Origin: Fidelibacterota bacterium
GTDB taxonomy: Bacteria > Marinisomatota > Marinisomatia > Marinisomatales > UBA1611
Reading direction: 5' to 3'
NCBI GenBank assembly: GCA_002718285.1
Contig: PBAR01000024.1
Coordinates: 109,165 to 133,652, forward strand
Length of the DNA stretch: 24,488 nucleotides
In this document: one piece after another, positions 14,516 to 24,100 of the stretch
How positions within the stretch are numbered: position 1 is the stretch's first letter
How the letters are laid out: each line of letters begins with the position of its first letter
Notes under the pieces: model-generated
Told to the model about the DNA's origin: nothing
Databases searched by the model: none
The model's input: only the letters and a program-made list of their open reading frames with translations
Program-made: the position numbers and the translations under genes

Positions 14516-15130
14516 TTAATGATGCTCAAAATAATAGGATTGCAAATAAGAATCTATTGTATTCATATTATTTTTTATAAGTGTTGAAATTTTATTTTTA
14601 TTTAATGCGAATTTATTTAGATCCATATAATCGGAAACAATTTTAATGTAGGCATGCCTTTGGTTAGGAACCAATGCATTACATATCCGAAAGATTTCAG
14701 AAGCTTCCATATCAACTAATTCAAGATATCGGGAACTGGTACTCGTGACCTCTTTTTTAACAGTCACAATTCCCATTTCTTCAAAAGGATGTTCTGATGG
14801 AAGTTCAGGATAATAATATATTTTATCTTGTTCATCAAAAATCTTATTTATTAAATAACATTTTCCTATTTCTGTGTTCTCCTTGTTTCCTCCCGCGATA
14901 CCTATATTAAAAAATTGATAAATCTCATGATCTTTTTTTTTGGAAAGTAAGTTAATAATTCTATTTTTTATATTTTTTTTTCCAACACCAATACCAAGAA
15001 GGATCTTCCTGTCTGATTTAAAAACAGGAAATTCAAATGATTTAAGACGTACCAAACCAAAGTAATCAATAATTGGCGCTGATTCATGTTTCAATGCCGT
15101 TAGGATACATTGTACAGATCTTGAAGACAT
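14516..15130 (-). CDS. nucleoside phosphorylase-family protein (MTA/SAH nucleosidase-like)
   Basis: A 204-residue member of the PNP/UDP phosphorylase fold. It begins SSRSVQCILTALKHESAPI, like many family N-termini, and contains GIGVGK, FFNIGIAGG, IGKCYLINKI and LVDMEASEIFRI (the Glu that binds ribose in this family), then YIKIVSDYMD with the likely catalytic Asp. Substrate (MTA/SAH, futalosine, other nucleosides) cannot be assigned. The frame is open further upstream to 15256, but that part overlaps the preceding gene. The ATG at 15130 gives the family-typical start one base after the upstream stop. It is short for the family (usually about 230), so some peripheral loops are missing. Confidence 0.8.
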   Translation of the reverse strand: MSSRSVQCILTALKHESAPIIDYFGLVRLKSFEFPVFKSDRKILLGIGVGKKNIKNRIINLLSKKKDHEIYQFFNIGIAGGNKENTEIGKCYLINKIFDEQDKIYYYPELPSEHPFEEMGIVTVKKEVTSTSSRYLELVDMEASEIFRICNALVPNQRHAYIKIVSDYMDLNKFALNKNKISTLIKNNMNTIDSYLQSYYFEHH

Positions 15131-15131
15131 C

Positions 15132-15749
15132 CTAAAAAAAAGAAAATCGCAATATTTTTTTCTTGACTTTTTTTCGATTTTTCCAAGGCTTTTTCCCGTC
15201 CCAGCTGAGTCCGAGAAAAGTTTTTTTTCTACCTTCTGGACCATAATGAAATTCACTGCGATAATTATGTTTTTTTCGTTTTTCCAAATCCATGCTGATA
15301 GAACTAAGAATCATTTTCCGTGCTGATAAATCCAGCTGGTTAATATCATAATATATAATGTCTCTTCCAAATTTTGCCCCAAAATAATTCAACCCCTTTC
15401 CTGTCAAATAAAAGGCTAAACCCATGGATAAGCCTGCCACAGTATAGTCTGGCTGTCCTACAACTGATGCCCCGAAAACTGTAGCCATCAGAAATTTCCC
15501 AAATAAAACACAAGGAATTCCCGCAGGTTTATAGGATTTTTCTGCATAGCGTATTTCTTCCAACGATTTTATCGGTATAGTCATTAATATCAAATCTCCC
15601 TGCCAAAAGACTACATTATCTTCTTCAATTGTAAATGGATTTCCAGATGCAAACACATCATTATTTTCTGTATATAATAATATTTTTTGACCGAATAAAA
15701 CCGGAGCTATTAAAATATATAATATAAATGGAAACAGGTTATGCATCAC
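15132..15749 (-). CDS. exported hypothetical protein with a central hydrophobic region
   Basis: A 205-residue protein with a signal peptide (about residues 1-20, ending APVLFGQ). A short beta-rich part follows (VVFWQGDLILMTIPIKSLEEIRY), then a glycine/alanine-rich hydrophobic segment (about residues 76-118) that could form one or two membrane helices. The C-terminal third is very basic (many KK, RK and WDGKKPWKNRKK). I do not recognise the family. It starts 20 nt after the class V aminotransferase-like gene and ends one base before the nucleosidase-family start. It is therefore likely in the same transcript as both. The first two codons are both ATG. Confidence 0.68.
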   Translation of the reverse strand: MMHNLFPFILYILIAPVLFGQKILLYTENNDVFASGNPFTIEEDNVVFWQGDLILMTIPIKSLEEIRYAEKSYKPAGIPCVLFGKFLMATVFGASVVGQPDYTVAGLSMGLAFYLTGKGLNYFGAKFGRDIIYYDINQLDLSARKMILSSISMDLEKRKKHNYRSEFHYGPEGRKKTFLGLSWDGKKPWKNRKKVKKKILRFSFF

Positions 15750-15769
15750 TATTATTTGATGCCTGAAAT

Positions 15770-16909
15770 TTAAATCAAACTTCTTAGTGCGTTAAGTAAG
15801 TATTCCATCTGCTGAGCATTATTATAAACATTGCAGGAAACACGAATGAATTTTTGACCACGCCAATGAAAAGTTGGTATTTCAATTTTATATTTATTCC
15901 ATAATCTTTTTTTTATATCTTGAGGAGCATTTTGTGGAATAGGTTGACTAACCATTTGATTTATCCAGTCAAAAGAAGAATAAATAGAAGGCGTATTAAA
16001 TAATTCAGCTAATTCAATGGCTGTTTCTCGGATTAGTTTTTTACAGTTGAGCCTTTCTGATTCAATATAATTCTTAAAAAATTCGATTGCCTTAGGTAAT
16101 GTTAAAAAAGATGCCATATCCCTTGTTCCCTGCCATTGGAAATCCTGTAAAAACTCTGATGGTTCAGGGTCGTCACCCTCTTTCCCCCAGCTATACACTA
16201 AAGGACGTATCCATTTCTGATGTTCTTTTTTAACAAATAGAAAAGATGTACCTTTAGGTGCACAAAGCCATTTGTGACATGCCCCAGTATAAAAATCACA
16301 ATCTAACTCATTGATGTTTAAATCAATATGACCTGGAACATGTGCGCCATCAATAATAGTATAGATACCTTTATCTCGTGCTAGGCGGCATAGGTCTTTG
16401 ACGGGAAACTCTAAAGCTGTAAATGACGTAATCTGCGATAAAAAAATTACTTTTGTACGTGGGCCAACTCCTTCCCATACATCTTCAATAAATTTCTCAT
16501 GATTCGTAACAGGTAGTGTTATTTCCTTTTCAATAATTTTTACCTGATTTCTCAATCCCCATTTTGACCATGCTCTAACCAGAGCACCATATTCATGATC
16601 TGACATTAATACTTCATCTCCCGGTTCCAAATCAAGGCTAAAAATAATATTACTAACCGCCGTAGTAGGATTTTGAAAAAAGATCAGGTCCTGATCATCA
16701 CATCCTACAAAATTTCCTAATGCAATACGGGATTTACTAAGTTGTTCATATAAGATCTCAGTAGAAAATAAAACTGGTTGTTCTTCAAGTTTTTTTTGCC
16801 AACGTTGATAATCGTCAAATACCGGTTTAGGACAAGCACCAAATGAGCCATGATTTAAGAAAGTAACACTTTTATCTAAAATAAACTGATTTCTAATTGT
16901 ACTATTCAT
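15770..16909 (-). CDS. class V PLP-dependent enzyme, isopenicillin-N epimerase-like
   Basis: A 379-residue fold-type I PLP enzyme. Motifs are TFLNHGSFGACPKPV (N-terminal substrate-binding stretch), FQNPTTAVSN, VIFLSQITSFTALEFPV, IIDGAHVPGHIDL (Asp that contacts PLP and the following His) and TGACHKWLCAPKGTSFLF with Lys213 as the Schiff-base lysine, then WQGTRDMASFLTLP. These match proteins annotated as CefD-like isopenicillin-N epimerases. Most are not antibiotic enzymes but act on other amino acids, as epimerases, aminotransferases or cysteine desulfurase-like lyases. No beta-lactam genes are nearby. It shares fold and ancestry with kynureninase in this window but is distinct. It heads a short run with the hypothetical and the nucleosidase-family gene. 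Confidence 0.9.
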   Translation of the reverse strand: MNSTIRNQFILDKSVTFLNHGSFGACPKPVFDDYQRWQKKLEEQPVLFSTEILYEQLSKSRIALGNFVGCDDQDLIFFQNPTTAVSNIIFSLDLEPGDEVLMSDHEYGALVRAWSKWGLRNQVKIIEKEITLPVTNHEKFIEDVWEGVGPRTKVIFLSQITSFTALEFPVKDLCRLARDKGIYTIIDGAHVPGHIDLNINELDCDFYTGACHKWLCAPKGTSFLFVKKEHQKWIRPLVYSWGKEGDDPEPSEFLQDFQWQGTRDMASFLTLPKAIEFFKNYIESERLNCKKLIRETAIELAELFNTPSIYSSFDWINQMVSQPIPQNAPQDIKKRLWNKYKIEIPTFHWRGQKFIRVSCNVYNNAQQMEYLLNALRSLI

Positions 16910-17036
16910 TTAAACAATATTTTGATTCTAATCTATAGATACCTTATATATTTATAGAAATACCCACAATATTTCGGGGTCGGATAAATTAACATAACAG
17001 ATAATTTTCTATGAATAAATATTTTCAATATTGCTA

Positions 17037-17843
17037 TTAGAATCTCCTTAGAAAATTTTTATAAAGTAATGTCAGTTCTTCCAGTAATATAATCATGTCG
17101 GAATTAAGAGTTTTAGAAAATGGCAGGCTTGATACCTGCCTTAGCTCTAGATGCTGTTTTTCATAATTAGCCAATGCAGGTTTCTGAAGAGACATTTTTA
17201 TATTCTCCCTATCGCCTTCATCCCAGTCTACATTGAAATTATCAAATAAAGATTGTACGATAGTAATTTGATCCTTTTGCGACATTCCCAAATCCTGTAG
17301 AATAATAAAAAATTTACCCATAGATATCTGTAGGCCTGTCAAGTAACCCACACGGGATACACTATTCCAATACTTTGCTTCCACTTCTATATTTGACCTA
17401 AGTGCTTCTAAAAAGTCAATTATAGATTCTGGAAATCCACTTCTACGGCGTTTCCGATTAGGAATAGACCAAGTTGGACTCCTAAGCAATTCAGGTTCAT
17501 CTAAGAAATTGTTGATACGGTGCAAAATAGAATTAACATATCCAGATTCATATGAACGCATTCTTTTTGTTATTTGGGTACGCTTTTTTTTATTTAGAGT
17601 CATGAAATAAACGGCATCACGCAAAGATTCAACTATTTCGTTTATAATGCTATTATGATTATGATCGTTTTCCAAAAATGATATCTGCTGACTTTGATGA
17701 TATTTTAGTATAGGACTATCTGGATGACCAATAATGGAAATCAATTTTTTTCGGTATTTTTTGAATGATTTTTCAATCGCATCAATAATTTCCTGAGGAT
17801 TATATTCATTTTGAAGCTCTTTAACCGTAGTAATTTTTTTCAT
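17037..17843 (-). CDS. helical protein of unknown function
   Basis: A 268-residue soluble protein with no signal peptide or membrane segment. It is rich in Lys, Glu, Ile and Leu and predicted by eye to be mostly helical (for example NPQEIIDAIEKSFKKYRKKL, SIINEIVESLRDAVYFMTLN, MIILLEELTLLYKNFLRRF). A basic patch PNRKRRR lies near residues 127-133. I cannot match it to a known family. It starts 51 nt after the stop of the giant surface protein on the same strand, so it may be co-transcribed with it. The 16910-17036 gap downstream contains only AT-rich sequence. Confidence 0.7.
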   Translation of the reverse strand: MKKITTVKELQNEYNPQEIIDAIEKSFKKYRKKLISIIGHPDSPILKYHQSQQISFLENDHNHNSIINEIVESLRDAVYFMTLNKKKRTQITKRMRSYESGYVNSILHRINNFLDEPELLRSPTWSIPNRKRRRSGFPESIIDFLEALRSNIEVEAKYWNSVSRVGYLTGLQISMGKFFIILQDLGMSQKDQITIVQSLFDNFNVDWDEGDRENIKMSLQKPALANYEKQHLELRQVSSLPFSKTLNSDMIILLEELTLLYKNFLRRF

Positions 17844-17894
17844 GATTCCCTAAATGTACTTCCACTGATAAAAATAGCGCAATAGATGAAACAA

Positions 17895-18150
17895 TTATTT
17901 AATTAATATCATTTTTATAGATTTAGAAAAACCCCCAGCATCAATTCTATAAAAATAAACCCCGGAACTCACTTTTTCATTCCGACTATCTTCTCCATTC
18001 CAATCAATAATAAAGGAACCAGCCTGAAACTCACGATCAATCAAAGTTTTTATTAAACGACCGGTAATATCAAATATATTGATTTGAACTTCAGATGGTA
18101 GAGGTAATTCATACCGAATTGTGGTAGAAGAATTAAAAGGATTAGGAAAG
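17895..18150 (-). other. type IX secretion C-terminal sorting domain
   Basis: The last about 83 residues read NFPNPFNSSTTIRYELPLPS, VQINIFDITGRLIKTL, AGSFIIDWNGEDSRNEKVSS and GVYFYRIDAGGFSKSIKMIL. This is the FlgD-like C-terminal signal used by the Por/T9SS system of the FCB group, and it is the best taxonomic marker in the window. Confidence 0.9.
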
Positions 18151-21100
18151 TTTTGATATAATTCGAAAGACTCCGGAACCTGATTAAAATCAATTGTTGA
18201 ATCACCTTGACTGATTAAAATTCCATTTTGATCCATAAATGAATATTGTATATCAATTCTAGAATAATATGCATTCATTTCAGTTAATTTTAATTCTATA
18301 GGGGATCTATTCTCTTTTCTATAACCATACTCAATGAGCAGATTTCCCGGTATCAAATCTGCACTGGATACCAAAATCCCTTTTTTACTGGAAATAGAAT
18401 TTTGTAATACAACCACACACTCATCTTTATTATATCGTACAATAACTTGTCCAGAATGAGTTTTCAACGGTGGAAAGATATTTACTGTCCAGTCATTAAC
18501 TGAAAAATCAGGTTTAGATCCTTCAATCTGACGAGCTATTTCTATAATCCCAAAGCGCTTCAAGGACCATCTCCACATCTGCGTAAAAATCATACCGTCA
18601 TCCAAACCGAATTTTCCATCTGGATAAAGTTTAAAGTGCGGAAATTCCCCGGTAACTGGACCTAATTCTCTAGAAAATTCATCATTATTCCAAGCCTGGA
18701 TAAAGTTATTTAAGTCTTCAAGACTAATAGTATCATTGGGTGGAGTATTATAATCACCTAACGCAGGAGTTAAAAAACGATATGAAATCGCTACAGTAGA
18801 TAATCCAGTGGTATCGATTAGGCTGGCAATTACCAAATCAATAGTATCCAGACTAACAAGCGGAGGATGCAATATAAGTTCAAGCGAATCAGGAGTAAGT
18901 ACAGCATCGAAAGAAAAAGATGTGTCTCTCCTACTTGTTAATGTATAATTGATACTATCAATCGGCTCAGAAAAAACAAGTCCAATATTAGTCGATTCAT
19001 TGATACCTACATAATCTCCCTGCCAAATATTTAATGTATCAATAGTTGGCACTAAAATATCGTTAAGATAGAGAGTGTCTGTAGAAATATCTACTGCCAT
19101 AACATTTCCTGATTCATCATAAAGAGATGTAGCTGTCGCTGGCTTAAGAATAATATATTCTTTCCCGCTAGCACTATTATCAAACTCCATAATGAGTCTT
19201 ATAATTGTCTCTCCCCCTACCAAATTATTTCCTGCCAAGGTCTGTATCTCAATCAAATTGATCTGAGTTGCATTTCCTCCATTTGATACAAACTGAATAT
19301 TTAAATCATCTAACTCTAATGCACCAATACTGCTGTCTGATGAAAATATCTGATCTGAGAAAAAGATATCCATGAAACTATTATCTTCAGCAATTATTAC
19401 ACTATCAAAAGCTGGAGCAATATAATCTCGTATAGTAAATATTACGGTGGTGTCACCGTTAATAGGATTATCCGCCAGATCTTCAAATAAATTATCCATA
19501 ATAAGTCTAATTCGATGCTCACTTTTAAAAGTATCTACCGGTATCACAGATATGATAGTTTTGCTACTGTCTATTGATGCATTAAAAGCAACGTCAATTG
19601 AATCTGTGAGATTAAAAAGGGTAATTCGATCATCTATATTAGCATTATTAAAACCAGAATTATTGATATTTCGAACTGGTTCTGAGAATGTAATTACCAT
19701 GTTAGTATCATTACTAATATTTTGGGCACCATTCCCGATATTTAAACTGAAAGTGGGTATTAATAGGTCAAAAAGCGTATAAGGTCCTAATACCGTTTGA
19801 GGATCCATATATACCCCTAATATATTAAATACAGCTTCATCATCGACTGGAGATAAAGTGAAGGTTTCCACCCCACTCGGTATAGCACTGAGAATAAAAT
19901 TGACCCGAATCGAATCTTCACCATTGTTTAAAGATCCATTACTTGTATTTGTTATACTATTTATAGTCAATTCTGTACAATTGCCTTCATTGGAATTATA
20001 CTCCAACATGAAATCCTGGATACCGACAAATTCATCTGCATCATGCGTGCTAAAAATATTTTCATTAAAATTTAATTGAAGAAAAGTATTATCAGCAGAA
20101 AGAGTAGACGAAAGAACAATAGGAGCAGGTGTAAGGGAAAATCTTGTTGTAGTCTGACTGGAATTCATCACATTCCCAACATGATCAAAGATAGCATTAT
20201 CTCTTACACTAACCACTACAGTTTCATTACCATCGGGAGAACCGGTAACTAGAAGATTGACCTGTATGGCACTTTCCCCACCGATTAATTGTGTTCCTGA
20301 TGTATTTGTTATTGATTCAATCGATACTTGTTGAGCACTACCTCCATTTGACTGAAACGTGATTTCAAAATCGCTTGTATCCAGACCTGCAGTTGCAGAA
20401 GTATCTCCATAGACACCTTCAGAAACTAAAACAGTTATATGTGTGTTATCTATTGCATAATTAGCGCTGTCTATAATTGGTGCTGTAATATCTCTTACCG
20501 TATAATTTGAACCAATGGGTGCAACTAAATTTCCTGATCCGTCCATAAATACAGAATCAAAGGAAACCCTTAGAGAACGCTGCTGATCAAGTTCGGTGGC
20601 GGGGGTAATAGTAACCACAGTTTTTATTGCATTAATCGACGCTTGGAACTGTATATCTTCAACTGCATCAGAAGTGTATTTTAACTGCACCATTAATTCC
20701 AGATTCGTATTGGTAACTGCAGAACTGTCAAGCTTGACAACAGGTTCGCTAAAAGTAAGAATAAATGTCTCTGATGGATAAATAAGGGAATCTGGAGCAG
20801 GGTCAAAGCTCACTGTTGGAGATAATAGATCAAACAGAGTGAAGGATTGAGTATTGCCACTTGGATCTAACAGATTACCACCACGATCAAAAACACTACT
20901 GGCAGCAGGTCGAACATTAAACGTTTCTGTACCTGCAGCAGTATTGTTTGGTGTAATATTTATCCTGATTTCTACTTCACCACCAATAAGAGGTACGCCG
21001 GAAAAGCTGGTTAGCGAATTAATAATTACTGTATCTGCATTTCCTCCATTCTTAGAAAAACCAATAATTTCAAAATCAGATCCTGTTAACCCTCCTGATT

Positions 21101-24100
21101 CATTTTCAGTTGAAAAAAGGCCCTCTGAAAATAGAATATTGATTCCTGTATTTGCTGAATCCAGAATGCTGTTTTGTGTTCCAGGCGGTGTGATATCTCT
21201 TGTCTGGTAATTTGCTGAAGAGCCAAATGCAGTATTTCCGATGGTATCTTGTAAACCATTAATTATAGTTATACCAATAGGTCTCCACTCTTCCATATCA
21301 GCATTTGGACGAATGGTAATTATATTGTTAGCAGCATTAATTGAACCTGAAAACAATATATTTTCCTGCGCACCGTCTAAGTAATTCAAGCTTGTAATTT
21401 CTGCTATCTGCGCAGCATCAGGACTTGTATTACTACTATTTTTCACCACTTCAGAATAGGTAAGTAGAAAATCAATGTGCGGATATACGAGGCCATCAAT
21501 AGCCTGTGGATTCGTTGCGATAGTAAGACTTGGTGACAACTGGTCATAAAAAGAAAATGACTGACCGCTGTCAGCGGGATCGAGCACATTACCTCCCTGG
21601 TCGTAAATCCCGGCTGGAGACACTACAGCTGTTTCTACCCCTGATGGAGGATTATCAAAAGAAATGCCCAACCTGATTATAGATTCTCCTCCTACCAATA
21701 TTAATCCATCAGCATTTGTTGTAGAAATAATGCTCATACTGGTTGCATTTCCACCATTAGTGTTAAAAACTACACTGAAATCTCCAGGCTCTACGGCGCC
21801 GGTTCCTTCTATATTAGTAAATATACCTTCACTTATATTAAATAATATATAGGCGTTAGCAAGTGCAATACTGGAACTGACTACGGTTGGCGGTGTAATA
21901 TCTTTAACCGTATAATCTAAACTGTAGCTTGCAGAAATAGTATTATTATTCTGGTCTGAGAATAAATTGCCGCCAAATCCCATTCGAACCTGCCGTTGCT
22001 CAGTAAGGTTATTATCAGGGTTTAGAGTTATAACTGTCTTTCCAGCATTAATTTGAGCATCAAAATCAATTGATTCCTGATCACCATCGGTATAAGCCAA
22101 ACTAAAGAACGCATCAATATTATCATTATTCGGATTTCCTCCTGCGGGAGCAAGGAAAATAGCTTCAGAAAAAGTTATGGTTATGTTTCCATTAGGCAAT
22201 AAATCGCTTGAACCATCCAGTGGGTCAAATGAAACTGAAGGAACCAGAATATCATTCAGATTAAAGGTTTGGACATTTGCCGTTGCATTCATAGCATTAC
22301 CAAAACCATCAAAAATCTGACTGGTAACCGGTCCTACAGTCATCACTTCTGTACCGCTGGATGGATTATCATAAGAAAAATAGAGTCGTGCATTCAATTC
22401 TCCGCCTGCCAAGGCATTGCCATTGGTCTGCGTTATAGAAGAAATAGTAGCGCTAGTTGTATTAGCTGCTGTAGTAAATGAGATCACAAAGTCTTCTGGT
22501 AAAAGAATACCGGATCCGTTACCCAAGGTATAAATTGCTTCACTAAAATAAAAATTGGAATAGGAGTTATCTGAATTGATAAATGCACTGTCAACAATAG
22601 GCAGAGTTACATCAGCCACCAAAAAGCTCGAATTGGTTAATCCTACCTTGTTCTGACCACCATCTTGAAAAGCGTTATTGCTGATTATTACCTGCGCAGT
22701 ACGGAGTTCTGTAAGGTTGCTGTTAGGTGTGATTGTTACCTGAAGATCTGCAGGATCAATAACAGCATTAAAAGCTATCGCTTCCTGTGCACCGTCAGTA
22801 TATGCCAGACTGAAAGATGCATCAATATTATCATTATCCAGATCGGCTCCAGTTGGAGCTAAGTAAATTCTTTCGCTAAAAGTAATGATAATTGGATCTG
22901 TTGGAAGAAGTGTATCTCCGTTGGTTGGATTAAAGGTAGTTACAGGGGGCACCAGATCCTGCAAATCAAATTGAATTCCACCTACATTCAATAAGGGTAC
23001 TCCAATGCCGTTAAAAACAGAACTAACAGAAGCAGGTTTAATAATTGCATATTCTGTACCGCTCGGTGGATTATTATATGATATATTAAGCTTTACGCTG
23101 GTTTCACCGCCGCTTAACCCAGCACCCAGTAAATTTGTGATGGATGGGAAAGATGCAGAAGTGGCAGTCCCCCCATTGGGTGTAACAGAAATACTGAAAT
23201 CTGCTGTTTCCAATCCGGTACCATTACCAGCATACACATCTGGGTAGTCCCCGCCGTAAACAGTCTGGTTAAAGTAGTAGTTTACACTATTGAGGTCACT
23301 CGCTAAGTTTGTTGAGTCTACTATTAGCGAATAGCCAAACCAGGTTTTTGCTGTTGCATTAACTGTATTACCAGGGCTATAATCACAAACTGTGATATAA
23401 TAGGTTCCAGCATCTAGTTCCAACCGTGGCAGCATATTCGCATATGTGGGATTTGTTGGAAAACCAGAGATACAATCAAAACTAAACTGATAAGAAGTAT
23501 CAGGTTCGTAAATATTCCCGTTCGAATCATCCTGAAATAGGAACCATGATGAAATATCACAATCATCAGTGAAAACACCAATCTGAATATCAACGGTTGT
23601 CAAAACATCACAGGTAGTCACATAAATAATTGCCGCCTGACTTAAAGTTAATTTATAGGTATAATCATTTCCATTTCCGCTAGTAAGCCCACTCCCAGCA
23701 TCATTTACCATATTTGAAAAATTCCAATCATCTGTTGATTGACCAAGGTCAGCCAAATGATTGTAAGGGAAATCTGCTTCCGTCAATTCCAGATCGTAGC
23801 ACTGCGTCGGAGCAAATACATCAGTGTCCCAGTCACCATTGCCATTATCTGTCAAGGTTCCAGGGCTTTGTCCAGGCGATGCTGATCCTTCTGCATAGTC
23901 AACAATAGTTGTTGATTGATTTTCATCAAATTTCCAGTATCCAATCAAACCAGGTGCATCTACATCTACTATATTATTCATTGAAGCTTGTATTTCATTA
24001 TCTAATTTCGCTATATTCCATAGTCGGACTTCATCTATAGAACCTTTAAAGGCTTTATTATTGTCTAGATATTTTCCTATATAAAAATCAGTATTTATAT

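Noticed and set aside
15131..15256. Upstream extension of the nucleosidase-family frame (42 extra residues)
   Set aside because: It overlaps the end of the preceding exported protein gene in another frame, and the translated extension is Lys-rich and unlike the family. The ATG at 15130 gives the usual N-terminus.
15770..16909. Beta-lactam biosynthesis (isopenicillin N epimerase)
   Set aside because: The fold and motifs match, but no NRPS, isopenicillin N synthase or expandase gene is present. CefD-like names are widely applied to unrelated class V enzymes.
19447..23247. Several 60-118 residue plus-strand frames within the giant gene
   Set aside because: All are antisense shadows of the repeat-encoding frame. 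They recur at equivalent positions of the repeats and have no family features.
18770..23300. Regular repeats considered as a CRISPR array or satellite
   Set aside because: The period is about 350/705 bp, similarity is at the protein level and the frame is open throughout, so these are coding Ig-like modules.
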